A stretch of DNA of 64,000 nucleotides, taken from Actinomyces respiraculi (GTDB lineage: Bacteria > Actinomycetota > Actinomycetes > Actinomycetales > Actinomycetaceae). A program made the translations under genes and the position numbers. A model generated the notes under the pieces. That model was not told where the DNA came from. It was given only the letters and a program-made list of their open reading frames with translations, and searched no databases. Where the stretch lies: positions 806,001 through 870,000 of the forward strand of contig NZ_CP063989.1 of assembly GCF_014595995.2 (NCBI RefSeq), read 5' to 3'. Within the stretch, counting starts at the first letter, position 1. Every line of letters begins with the position of its first letter. Shown one piece after another: positions 53,198 to 61,863 of the stretch.

Positions 53198-54063
53198 GCA
53201 TCCTGAGCGTGCCCACGACCAACGCCTTCACCCTGGCGGCCTGCGCGGAGATGATCTACCAGGACAAGCCCTTCATGGACCGTGTCGAGGCCATCGCTGC
53301 GCGCGGCCTGGGCGTGGAGATCTGGGACTGGACCACCAAGGACCTGGACGCCCTGGCCTCCCGCCGCGCCGACGGCGTGCGCGTGGTCTCCATGACCGGA
53401 TACGTCGAGGGGGACCTGACCACCGACGACGGCGTGACGCACATGCTCGCCACCGCCGAGGACTCCCTCAAGGCCGCCGACACCCTGGACTGCCCCGTCC
53501 TCAACTTCCACGGGACAGGCTTGGGGGAGGGCGGCATCCCCGTCGTCGCCAACGCACACCCCACCCCCGGCGACTGGCTGCGCGCCGCCGACACCTGCCG
53601 CCGCCTGGCCGAGCTCGGACGACGCGAGGGCCGGGTCTTCACCCTGGAGAACCTCAACCTGCCCGTTGACCACCCCGGCACCCCCTTCGCCCTGGCCAAG
53701 GACACCTTGGCCCTCGTCAGCGCCGTCGACGATGCGCACCTCAAGATGAACCTCGACCTGTACCACGCTCAGATCGGCGAGGGGAACCTCATCGAGCTGT
53801 GCCGCCAGGCCCTGGACCACATCGGTGAGCTGCAGGTGGCGGACGTGCCCGGCCGCGCCCAGCCCGGCACCGGCGAGGTCAACTACCGCAACGTCGCCCT
53901 GGCCCTGGCAGACATGGGCTACCGCGGCAACATCGGCATGGAGGCCTTCGCCTGGGGACCCGCCGGCGCCGATGACCCGAGCGCCCCGGCCGGCTCGACC
54001 AGCGCCTCCGACCAGGCCCTAGACCAGTTCATCCGCACCTTCACGGTGGAGGCGCAGCCATGA
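53194..54063 (+). CDS. Sugar phosphate isomerase/epimerase-like TIM barrel (hydroxypyruvate isomerase family)
   Basis: 289 aa AP-endonuclease-2-like barrel. FTLAACAEMIYQD, FTLENLN with its metal Glu, MNLDLYHAQIGEGNLIELCR and IGELQVADVPGR with the C-terminal IGMEAFAWGP are the metal-binding and substrate motifs of Hyi/IolE/IolI-type enzymes. Coupled by ATGA to the dehydrogenase and by ATGA to the transporter. Exact reaction undetermined. Confidence 0.85.
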   Translation: MSILSVPTTNAFTLAACAEMIYQDKPFMDRVEAIAARGLGVEIWDWTTKDLDALASRRADGVRVVSMTGYVEGDLTTDDGVTHMLATAEDSLKAADTLDCPVLNFHGTGLGEGGIPVVANAHPTPGDWLRAADTCRRLAELGRREGRVFTLENLNLPVDHPGTPFALAKDTLALVSAVDDAHLKMNLDLYHAQIGEGNLIELCRQALDHIGELQVADVPGRAQPGTGEVNYRNVALALADMGYRGNIGMEAFAWGPAGADDPSAPAGSTSASDQALDQFIRTFTVEAQP

Positions 54064-55496
54064 GCCAGTACACGAGTGCGGCAGCACCGGCCCCTCACCC
54101 TGACGCGGGAACCCCCGCGGAGGTCAAGCGGGTCGACGCGCGGCTGTTCACCATCCGCACGATCGCCACCCTCGGCGGTCTGTTGTTCGGCTACGACACC
54201 GGCGTCATCTCCGGCGCCCTGCCCTTCCTCGCGCGTGGCGCCGAGGAAGGGGGACTGGGACTGTCGCCCTTCCAGGAATCAATTGTCACCTCCTCCCTCA
54301 CGATGGGCGCCGCCATCGGCGCCATCGTGGGCGGCAGGCTCTCCGACCGGTATGGACGCAAGAAGAACATCTACACCGTCGCCATCATCTTCCTCATCGG
54401 TGCACTCGGCTGCGCCCTGGCCCCGAACTACTCGGTCCTGGTGGGCTTCCGGTTCTTCCTGGGCCTCGCCGTCGGCGGTGCCTCTGCGACCGTTCCCGTC
54501 TACCTCTCCGAGATGGCACCGGTGACGATCCGCGGCACCATGGTGGCGCGCAATGAGCTCATGATCGTCACCGGCCAGCTGCTCGCGTACTCCTTCAACG
54601 CCTTCATCGCCGTCATGTGGCCGCAGGCCCACGTTTGGCGCTGGATGCTCGTCATCGCCTCGATCCCGGCCATCGGGCTGTGGATCGGCATGCACCTGCT
54701 GCCCGAGTCACCACGCTGGCTGGCGAGCCGGGGGCGCGTGGCCGACATGTGGAGGGTGCTCAACGAGGTGCGTATGGCCGACGGCGTCGAGGCCGAGGGC
54801 AAGGACATCCTCCATCGTGTCGAGGAGGAGGCCGCGCTTGGCACCGGCTCATGGGCGGATCTGGCGACGCCGTGGATCGGCAAGATCACTGCGATCGGCA
54901 TCGGTCTGGCGGCACTGTCGCAGCTCACCGGGGTCAACGGCATCATGTACTACGCCCCGACGATCCTTCAGACCACGGGCCTGGGCACTCAGGCGGCTCT
55001 CGTCGCCACGATCGCCAACGGCGTGGTGTCGGTCGTGGCGGTGTCCATCGGTATCGGCCTGCTCAAGAGGCTGCCTCGCAGGCGCATGATGCTCATCGGC
55101 CAGACGGGCGTGGTCCTCTCGCTCATTCTGCTCGGCTCGATGTTCCTCCTGCCTGAGTCAACGGCCCGCTCTTACCTCGTGCTGCTGTTCATGCTCACCT
55201 TCCTGTTCTCGATGCAGTGCTTCATCGGCCCGACCTTCTGGCTCATGCTCTCGGAGATCTTCCCGATGCGGGTGCGCGGCCTGGCCAACGGTGTCGCGGT
55301 GTTCTGCAACTGGATGGGCAACGTGATCGTGGCCTTCGCCTTCCCGAACCTCATCGCGGCGGTGCAGGGCAACACCTTCTTCGTCTTCGCGGTGATCAAC
55401 GCCGGCACGCTGGCCTTCTACGCCAGGTTCCTGCCGGAGACCTTCGGCCACTCCCTGGAGTCGCTGGAGCGTCACTTCGAGGAGAAGTACTCCTGA
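54060..55496 (+). CDS. MFS sugar porter (IolT/XylE-like)
   Basis: 478 aa with 12 helices. GLLFGYDTGVISGALPFL in TM1, GGRLSDRYGRKK between TM2 and TM3, PESPRWLASRGR after TM6, QLTGVNGIMYYAPTI in TM7 and LPETFGHSLESLE after TM12 are sugar-porter signatures; the pattern is close to inositol/proton symporters. Last gene of the LacI-controlled operon, start overlapping the preceding stop. Supplies the substrate of the two upstream enzymes. Confidence 0.93.
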   Translation: MSQYTSAAAPAPHPDAGTPAEVKRVDARLFTIRTIATLGGLLFGYDTGVISGALPFLARGAEEGGLGLSPFQESIVTSSLTMGAAIGAIVGGRLSDRYGRKKNIYTVAIIFLIGALGCALAPNYSVLVGFRFFLGLAVGGASATVPVYLSEMAPVTIRGTMVARNELMIVTGQLLAYSFNAFIAVMWPQAHVWRWMLVIASIPAIGLWIGMHLLPESPRWLASRGRVADMWRVLNEVRMADGVEAEGKDILHRVEEEAALGTGSWADLATPWIGKITAIGIGLAALSQLTGVNGIMYYAPTILQTTGLGTQAALVATIANGVVSVVAVSIGIGLLKRLPRRRMMLIGQTGVVLSLILLGSMFLLPESTARSYLVLLFMLTFLFSMQCFIGPTFWLMLSEIFPMRVRGLANGVAVFCNWMGNVIVAFAFPNLIAAVQGNTFFVFAVINAGTLAFYARFLPETFGHSLESLERHFEEKYS

Positions 55497-55918
55497 TCCT
55501 CCTTGCCCTGGCGGTGCTGGCTGCGCAGCGCGGGGCTGAACCAGGCGGTCGCCGCGCTCAGCGACAGGACCGCCAGGGCGAGGGCGAAGGGCACGTCCGG
55601 GTGCCAGCCGTACAGGGCTGTTGCCATCACCGGCGCAAAGATCCAGGTGACCGACGCCGACGCGCTGAGGACCCCCGCGACGGCGGCCTGTTCCTCGGCC
55701 CTGACCGCCAGTGAGCCGCCCGCGCTGTAGCCCGGCGCGACCAGCCCGTTGGCCAGGCCGACGCAGAAGGTCGCCGTCGCCATGAGCCACAGCGTGGGTG
55801 CGAGCGACAGGACCACGAGGAAGACGAGGCCTGTGCTCACCCCTACCCGCACCAGCCGCCGTGGCGGCAGCGCGGCGTCCGCGCCCTGGTCCAGGACCGC
55901 CTGCGGCACCGCTCCCAC
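55472..55918 (-). pseudogene. MFS transporter, C-terminal remnant
   Basis: The last about 145 codons of an MFS protein: LVFLVVLSLAPTLWLMATAT, GLVAPGYSAGGSLAVRAEEQ and VTWIFAPVMATALYGWHPDV. No start or N-terminal helices. It is cut at about 55918 exactly where the Hint-toxin cassette begins. Its 3' end overlaps the end of the sugar porter by 25 bases. Confidence 0.75.
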
Positions 55919-56477
55919 GTGGGCCGTGCCGGGATCCCCGGCAGGGGAACTCCACGAGGGCGATCAGCTCCGCACCCCCGACGGCGACACCGTCGAGGCA
56001 CAGAGCATCCAGTCCACAGGCCGCCGCCAAACGGTGTACAACATCGAGGTCGACGGCCACCACAACTACCACGTGGCCACCGAGCACCAGACGTGGATCC
56101 TGGTGCACAACAACGACGACTGCGTCCCCGTCCCACGGAAGCCAGGACGTGACTTCGACTTCGACACTAGAGAGGAAGCACTTCACGCCGCTGCGGTGGC
56201 TCATGGTGCTCCTGCGGATATCCCGCTAGATGAAATGGCGGTCCATGCGAAGCCGCAGTACGGCAACAACCCGAACCTCATCGGTCCCAAGGGCGAACCG
56301 TGGGAGCAGGTGGATGTCATGTGGCAAAACCCTGACGGGTCCCTAGGCCAGGCGCGCGACATCGCACACCATGCGAGTGGGCACAGATTCAATGACAGAA
56401 CGCCACCTGAGGTGGCTCCACCGCACTACCATGGCCCGGAAGGTTATGGCCACTACTATTACCCAGCAGGAGGATGA
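55919..56477 (+). pseudogene. Orphan polymorphic-toxin tip: Hint domain C-terminus plus toxin domain
   Basis: No start codon or N-terminal delivery region. The first about 60 codons are the end of a pre-toxin Hint domain: ELHEGDQLRTPDGDTV, TVYNIEVDGHHNYHVATEHQ and the autocleavage end VHNND (56100-56114). The toxin module of about 120 residues follows, with FDTREEALHAAAVAHGAP, GPKGEPWEQVDVMW, ARDIAHHASGHRF and PHYHGPEGYGHYYY; the paired His suggest a metal or nuclease site but I cannot assign the family. The stop overlaps the next gene (ATGA), as toxin-immunity pairs do. It is a silent cassette that could be rescued by recombination through Hint sequence. Confidence 0.75.
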
Positions 56478-57232
56478 TGGACGAGCGTGATGGATACCCT
56501 GAGGGGTTCCCTTGGGATGGAGCTTTCGTGGTCCGCGACATCCAACGCAAGGACTGGTGGCCCTACCGGCCCATCGACGGCCAGGTCGATGCCCTGTGGC
56601 TACTCGGCGACGACTCCCTACCCGATGGCTTGTTCGGCCGTCTGATGACCGAATGGGGCGAGGCGCTGGACTGGTTCGTCGCGGGAGAGACGTACTACCA
56701 GGTTGATCGCGAACCGCTGAGCTGGACCAGAGAAAACGACGTTTCGACAGCCAAACTGTTGGGCAAGCTGAACTATCAGCCCCGTCAGGACGTCTTCCCG
56801 TTCTACCGCAGCATGGAATGGTGGCAGATCACTCCGAACGCAACGGAACTTCACGCACTGCTTCAGGGCCCACTACGCCATCCACGCACCGGCTGGTGGC
56901 TGGCAGCCTCAACGGAAGCAGACGCTGGACCACGCTTCATGAAGGCAACCACCGGCCTCCTGTGGTGGGGGACCAGGAACTATCTACCTTACCAAGGGCG
57001 AACCCATGAAGTTGTTGACGAATCTGTCATCGAAGCCTTCCTCGGACTCCTCCCGCAGATCGGGTTGATGTCCGTTGTCCCCCTCAACAACCATCCAGTC
57101 AACGGCGTTGTGTTCTTCGGGATCCCTGAGGCGATCCAAGAGGCAGCAGCGTCGGTGGGAGGAATCCGGGAGAGCCAAGGTGAGGAGGTCGTCAAACTTT
57201 GGCACCGAGCTGGCTGGCTCGCCACTCTGTAG
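56474..57232 (+). CDS. Putative immunity protein of the orphan Hint toxin (copy 1)
   Basis: 252 aa, Trp-rich, acidic, soluble. The first Met overlaps the toxin stop codon. Recognisable blocks: GFPWDGAFVVRDIQRKDWWP, DALWLLGDDSLPDGLFGRL, MEWWQITPNATELHALLQGP, TTGLLWWGTRNYLPYQGR and QIGLMSVVPLNNHPVNGVV. Two more copies exist downstream (58462-60608 and from 62302), so it is a tandem family, like that at 14-17 kb but unrelated in sequence. Immunity is inferred from coupling to the toxin. Confidence 0.75.
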   Translation: MMDERDGYPEGFPWDGAFVVRDIQRKDWWPYRPIDGQVDALWLLGDDSLPDGLFGRLMTEWGEALDWFVAGETYYQVDREPLSWTRENDVSTAKLLGKLNYQPRQDVFPFYRSMEWWQITPNATELHALLQGPLRHPRTGWWLAASTEADAGPRFMKATTGLLWWGTRNYLPYQGRTHEVVDESVIEAFLGLLPQIGLMSVVPLNNHPVNGVVFFGIPEAIQEAAASVGGIRESQGEEVVKLWHRAGWLATL

Positions 57233-57310
57233 TGATGAACACGATGGAACTGGTTCCGTGACGATCTCGAAGTTCAAGACGCTGTCTCGGTTGTTCTCGG
57301 GGTGACTCGC

Positions 57311-57700
57311 ATGATCGTTTGGGAAGAATGCTCGGACGCGGAAGTGACTGCGTTGGTGAAGGCTCTGCATGAAGCAAGATTCGCCGACGAGCCCAACGAC
57401 CCACTGCTGTGGCAGTCCCCCATCGTGATTGATCTGCACGTCCAAGCCATCGCCGAGCAACAGCAACGAAGGGCAGAACGACAGCGAGCCGGAAAATCCG
57501 ACCCCCAGGCTTGGCTGCTGTGGCGGAACCGGCCGGAGCAGGGGGTCGTGACACGTAGACTCGTCCAGGATCCGGCACTCATCCAGCTGGCACGGGAGGA
57601 TGGCGGGCAGGTGCTACGTGACCTACTGCGCCCCTTCATCCTTGACGACAACGACGTGCGCACACTTCTGCAGGGTGTTGAAGACCACGAGCACACATGA
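57311..57700 (+). CDS. Hypothetical small protein in toxin/immunity array
   Basis: 129 aa from the ATG at 57311 (a GTG at 57302 is possible). Helical, charged: EECSDAEVTALVKALHEARF, VQAIAEQQQRRAERQRAGKS, and a C-terminal LRDLLRPFILDDNDVRTLLQ. No recognised family. It lies between immunity copy 1 and the next unknown gene on the same strand and may be another immunity or cassette gene. Confidence 0.55.
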   Translation: MIVWEECSDAEVTALVKALHEARFADEPNDPLLWQSPIVIDLHVQAIAEQQQRRAERQRAGKSDPQAWLLWRNRPEQGVVTRRLVQDPALIQLAREDGGQVLRDLLRPFILDDNDVRTLLQGVEDHEHT

Positions 57701-57716
57701 GACAGCGGAGATCAGC

Positions 57717-58460
57717 ATGAAAAAACTTCGCATGTTCCAAGACATGCCGACGGTGATGGACGCTTCGGCCGAGTTGGCTGCGATGCGGGCACTCCGGGCG
57801 ATGCCCATGGAGCACCTCACGAAGCATCGCGAGGAGTTCGTTGACATCGTCAGGAGGCTGGACGATTCGCATGCGGACTCTTCTGGTGGTGCGTTCGGGC
57901 TGACGCCTGACAATGAGGCTGAGTTCCATGAGTTCGCGGACTGGTTGCGTGGGTTGGGGTCGCTGATGGGGTGGCCATCAGACACAACGTGGGCATTGGA
58001 TGTGACCTTCGAGCAGATGACGGCGGCATACCCGCAGGTGCTTGAGGATGCCGCTGCGGGTCCGCGGCCAGGGTCTCCTATGGTGGTGCAGCTTGCTGAG
58101 CGGGTTCAAGAAGTTGGTCCGTTGGAGATCGGTGAAGCCGTGTCAGCTTCCGAGGGATTACGCCTGTCAGGTGAGGAGTGGGTCTTCATCACGGCTCCCG
58201 GGTGGCGTGTGCTGAACTCTGATGGAACGCTTGCCTATGCGTGGTCCACTCCGGGCGTGGGGGAGCGCGTGGATGATCTGGTGGATCTGAGCGTGCAGGA
58301 GGTGACATCACAGAGTGCCATCACGAACTGTGATCCCGTGCTGCACTTGTCTGATGGTCGGTGTGTAGAGGCCTTCTCGGGTGATCCTTTCCGTCCGTGG
58401 TCCATGCGGATTGCGGCGGGCACCTTCACCGGTGCCCCCACCGCGCCAGAATGGCTGTGA
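57717..58460 (+). CDS. Hypothetical two-part protein, C-terminus DUF6188-like
   Basis: 247 aa; start ATG at 57717 with GCGGAG upstream. The N-terminal half (about 1-115) is helical and unrecognised. The C-terminal part, with EEWVFITAPGWRVLNSDGTL (about 150-170) and LHLSDGRCVEAFSGDPFRPW (about 205-225), weakly resembles DUF6188-type proteins found in immunity contexts. Its stop is one base before the GTG start of immunity copy 2. Confidence 0.55.
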   Translation: MKKLRMFQDMPTVMDASAELAAMRALRAMPMEHLTKHREEFVDIVRRLDDSHADSSGGAFGLTPDNEAEFHEFADWLRGLGSLMGWPSDTTWALDVTFEQMTAAYPQVLEDAAAGPRPGSPMVVQLAERVQEVGPLEIGEAVSASEGLRLSGEEWVFITAPGWRVLNSDGTLAYAWSTPGVGERVDDLVDLSVQEVTSQSAITNCDPVLHLSDGRCVEAFSGDPFRPWSMRIAAGTFTGAPTAPEWL

Positions 58461-58749
58461 CGTGATCGACAACAACACCGACTACTCCGAAGGCTTCTTC
58501 CCCGAAGGCTTCCCCTTCAACGGGGCCTTCGTCATCCGCGACATCCAGTGCAAGGACTGGTGGCCCTACCGCCCCGTTGACGGCGTTGTTGATGCGCTGT
58601 GGTTTGCTGGGCGACGACGCCGTACCGGAGGGCCTGTTCGGTCGTTTGATGGCGGAATGGGGCAAGGAGCTGGGCTGGTTCATCGCGGGAACGAGCCGAT
58701 ACAAGGCTGGAACGGGCTTTGACCCCGTTGTGTGGACACGGGGTGTGTT

Positions 58750-59649
58750 TCATGCGGCGGTTGTCAGTGTAGCGGTCTCGTGGGTGTTGGGAGGGACGTT
58801 GCCGATCGCGCTGTGGCGTCTGCGGGTGTTGTAGCGGTTGGCCCAGTGGAACACGCTCCTGTAGGCCGTTGTGGCGTCGGGGAAGGTCTTGCGGCCGGCG
58901 AGGAGCTCTCGCTTGAGGGCGGCGTTGAAGGACTCGGCCAAGGCGTTGTCGGCGGAGGAGCCGACAGCGCCCATGGACTGGGTCAGGCCCAGGCGCTCGC
59001 ACAGGGCGGTGTAGGCCTTGGAGGTGTAGACCGAGCCGTGGTCGGAGTGGAACACCGCCCCGGCCAGGCCGCCTCGCTGGGCGCAGGCGGCCTTGAGGGC
59101 CTCCTCGACCAGCCCGGTGCGCATGTGCTCGCCCAGCGCCCAGCCGGCGAGCTTGCGTGAGCCCAGGTCGATGACCGAGGCGAAGTACAGGGTGGGGCCG
59201 TCGCGGACCGGCAGGTAGGTGATGTCGCCGACGTACCTGCGGTTGGGCTGCCCGGTGCGAAAGTCCCGGCCGATGAGGTCATCGAAGCGGCGCCCTGCCT
59301 GGTCGCTGCGCGTGGTCCTGACCCGGCGGCGCAGGCAGGTGCCCGCCAGGTTGAAGGCGGCCATGACCCGGGCTACTCGCTTGTGGTTGACCCGCTGGTC
59401 TGGCGGTGCGCCCTCGTTGAGGTCAGCGGTGATCCTGGGGGCGCCGTAGGCGCGGTCCCCGCCCCGGGCGGGGTCCTGCAGGGCCTGGATGCGCGCGGCC
59501 AGGGCCGCGTCCGCCTGGGCCCGTGCCGCCCGCCTGGGTGCGCCTGCCCGCCAGGCGTAGAACGAGGAGCGGGCGATCCCGATGACCTGGCACAACCGCT
59601 TGACGCCCCAGGCGCTCTTGTGGTCCTCGACGAACTGGAAGCGGTTCAC
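58750..59649 (-). CDS. IS3-family transposase OrfB
   Basis: 299 aa, DDE integrase: first Asp in YVGDITYLPV, second in FHSDHGSVYTS, Glu in ALAESFNAALKREL; C-terminus NRYNTRRRHSAIGNVPPN. The start is a GTG overlapping the orfA stop (GTGA), so it is made by coupling rather than by an obvious slippery site. Confidence 0.9.
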   Translation of the reverse strand: MNRFQFVEDHKSAWGVKRLCQVIGIARSSFYAWRAGAPRRAARAQADAALAARIQALQDPARGGDRAYGAPRITADLNEGAPPDQRVNHKRVARVMAAFNLAGTCLRRRVRTTRSDQAGRRFDDLIGRDFRTGQPNRRYVGDITYLPVRDGPTLYFASVIDLGSRKLAGWALGEHMRTGLVEEALKAACAQRGGLAGAVFHSDHGSVYTSKAYTALCERLGLTQSMGAVGSSADNALAESFNAALKRELLAGRKTFPDATTAYRSVFHWANRYNTRRRHSAIGNVPPNTHETATLTTAA

Positions 59650-60020
59650 CAGCCCATCTCCCCCGCGAAATACTTGGCCGCCTGACGCAGGATCTGACGC
59701 TCGGTCCTCAGCCTGGCCGTCTGGGCCCGCAGGTCCCTGTTCTCGGCCTCCAGACGCGCGATCGTCTCGGCCGGGCTCTCCTTGGCACCCGGGGCCGGGC
59801 CGGTGGCCCGACCGCCGGCGCCCGGCCTCAGAGGGCTGGCGGCGGGCGCCCCGTCAGCGCCGGTCTTGCGTCCCGTGCCGTGCAACGCCAGCCACTGGCG
59901 CAGCATCGCGCGGGTGACGCCCAGATCCTCGGCGATGCAGCGCAGCGTGGCCCCCGGCGTCGACTCGTACAAGTCCACGCCCTGACGCCGGAACTCCCCG
60001 GTGCAGGTCTTCCTGGCCAT
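59646..60020 (-). CDS. IS3-family transposase OrfA
   Basis: 124 aa from the ATG at 60020 (MARKTCTGEFRRQGVDLYES); HTH around GATLRCIAEDLGVTRAMLRQ, a Pro/Gly-rich linker unusual in length (about 50-85), then a coiled coil TIARLEAENRDLRAQTARLR and ILRQAAKYFAGEM. An in-frame extension upstream to 60086 runs out of the mobile element and is not used. Confidence 0.88.
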   Translation of the reverse strand: MARKTCTGEFRRQGVDLYESTPGATLRCIAEDLGVTRAMLRQWLALHGTGRKTGADGAPAASPLRPGAGGRATGPAPGAKESPAETIARLEAENRDLRAQTARLRTERQILRQAAKYFAGEMGW

Positions 60021-60619
60021 CACCAGATCATCCCGCTCTCCCCAGCCCCAAGGGCCGGAATCAGCGTGTCCAACAACCAGGGACAAGGCCCAACGGAGCC
60101 ATCGAGTTGGACCAGCCAGTACAAGGCGTCAACCATGGCGCGGCTGGGACGCTTGATCTATGAGGACGACTCCAAGTTCCACCGATGCATGGAGTGGTGG
60201 CAGATCACTCTCAGCACCGAGGAACTCCACCACTTGTTGCAAGGTCCGCTGTATGGCCCACGTTCGGGCTGGTGGTTGGCGGCCTCAGCTGATGCTGACG
60301 CAGGTCAGCGGTTCGTCAAGGCAACCACTGGCCTGCTGTGGTGGGCAACGCGGAACTACCTGCCATATGACGGAGCGAACCATGAGGTCGTCGGCAGATC
60401 AGTCAAGGAAGCCCTGCTTGGGCTGCTGCCGCAGATCGGCCTGATGTCCGTGGTGCCGCTGAACAATCATCCGGTCAGCGGTGTGGTGATCTTCGGCACC
60501 CCAGAGGCGATCCAGGAGGCGGCGTCGTCGGTGGGTGGAATCCGGGAGAGTCAGGGCGAGGAGGTCGTCATGCTTCAGCACCGCGCAGGTTGGCTCGCCA
60601 CCCTGTAGCGTTGAAGTGC

Positions 60620-61186
60620 ATGAACGTGGAGACGGGTGTCGTGGTGCGGACCGTAGGGGTGGCGCCATCCACGGGAACCCTGATCGAGACCGACCGGTGG
60701 GTTCCGCTGATGATGGAATGGGACAGCGTCATCTCCGACGCACCCCTGTACCTGTTCATCAGGGAACCTGCTGACGGCTTCGTCGAGCTGAAGATCGATC
60801 CCGACACTGGGGCGCTGATCGGGTTCGTGATCATTGACCTGCCGCAGGAGGATGGCCGAGGGCGGACCCTGCACGGGGTTCCCGCCAAGGCGGGCACGCC
60901 CGTTGTTGACCGGGACATGTGGCCTTGTAAGGTGACTCCCGACTATCGGGAGCCTGCCAAGCGTAACGTGGACATGTCCCTCTCGCTCGCGAGCTCGGTG
61001 GACGACAACTGCCTCACCGTCTGGATTGGTGAGGGGCAGCCTGAGGCCAACTTGACCACAGAGGACGTCGCGGTCACGATCGGGCGAGATGGGGCCCTGT
61101 TGGCGATCTCGGTGCCGTGGCCGAAGGAGTCGGCAGAGCTGTGGCCCCTGTCCCCGAAAGGCAGCACACATGGACAAGGGGATTGA
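60620..61186 (+). CDS. Hypothetical beta-rich protein in immunity array
   Basis: 188 aa, soluble, no recognised domain. Beta-strand pattern TGVVVRTVGVAPSTGTLIET, PLYLFIREPADGFVELKIDP, IGFVIIDLP, ending SVPWPKESAELWPL. It begins 12 bases after immunity copy 2 and its end overlaps the start of the next gene by 17 bases. Probably an immunity or cassette protein by company. Confidence 0.6.
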   Translation: MNVETGVVVRTVGVAPSTGTLIETDRWVPLMMEWDSVISDAPLYLFIREPADGFVELKIDPDTGALIGFVIIDLPQEDGRGRTLHGVPAKAGTPVVDRDMWPCKVTPDYREPAKRNVDMSLSLASSVDDNCLTVWIGEGQPEANLTTEDVAVTIGRDGALLAISVPWPKESAELWPLSPKGSTHGQGD

Positions 61187-61837
61187 GCGTGGGGTCGTCC
61201 TCGCCTATCATCCGTGGGGCTATGAAGTCCAGCTTGATGGCTCTGGAGCCGTTGGGCTGGTGGGATTGGGGCGGCAAGCGAGGTGATGCTGTATCGCAAT
61301 CAGGAGTACTGGCCTGATCTGGGGCAGAGCATCTTGGTCAAGCGATTTCCTTCGTGGAAAGAGGGGCAGCTTTCATTCGCTGCTTTGGAGCGCGGTGTGC
61401 CTGAAGTGCTCTCGGGGCGAAACTCGCGTCCGCAAGGTCTTTCGGCGCCGGAATGGGGCGTGGTGACAGAGCATCGAGCCAAGGAGATCCAAGTTCGGCT
61501 GGAAGATTCGGGAGACACGGGAATGGTTCGTGCCGACTTGGTGAACAACGACCCCGAGCTGTGCGACGAGGAATACTGGCCACAACCGGGGGAACGAGTT
61601 CGCGTTGCCTGCCTTGGTGTCTGGCCGGACGGAGAGTTGCGAATGACCATGCGAAACTTCTTCGTCGACATGCTGGAAAAACCCCAATTCCATCATCTTG
61701 CACCACACGCACCCACCCACCGAGCGACGACACAACTACAGGACAGTCGAGATGACAAGGAGATTCCAGCACCGGATACACCGTACCCGAATGGCCATGA
61801 CATGGGCGTGCAGTGCCGAGGTGAGCAATACACCTGA
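61170..61837 (+). pseudogene. Duplicated S1/OB-fold-like protein, frameshifted
   Basis: Frame 1 (from ATG 61170): DKGIERGVVLAYHPWGYEVQ then stop at 61286. Frame 2 (open across the junction, ATG at 61283/61286): VMLYRNQEYWPDLGQSILVK, then a second unit WGVVTEHRAKEIQVRLEDSG, EEYWPQPGERVRVACLGVWP, LRMTMRNFF. The two units align (GVV..., EYWP.PG, final strand), and the first is complete only if a frameshift near 61255-61275 is repaired. Resembles tandem S1-like RNA-binding folds often seen among actinobacterial immunity genes; low certainty. It could also be two overlapping genes. Confidence 0.5.
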
Positions 61838-61863
61838 CGGCAATTCCCAATTCACGTCGGACA

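Larger units (their letters stand above)
58714..60091 (-). mobile_element. IS3-family insertion sequence interrupting immunity copy 2
   Basis: 1378 bases. Ends GGGCTTTGACCCCGTTG (left) and, as reverse complement, GGGCCTTGTCCCTGGTTG (right). Flanks share AAC (58711-58713 and 60092-60094), extendable to AACGG if two element bases are assigned to the target. Both transposase frames are intact. Confidence 0.88.
58462..60608 (+). pseudogene. Immunity gene copy 2, frameshifted and split by an IS3 element
   Basis: Starts GTG; GFPFNGAFVIRDIQCKDWWP parallels copy 1. One extra T in the TTT at 58603-58605 shifts the frame before LLGDDAVPEGLFGRLMAEWG. IS3 insertion occupies 58714-60091; removing it and one 3-base repeat gives ...SRYKAGTEPSSWTSQYKAST, which aligns without gaps to YYQVDREPLSWTRENDVST of copy 1. 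The 3' part (MEWWQITLSTEELHHLLQGP to HRAGWLATL) is intact to the stop at 60608. Confidence 0.85.
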
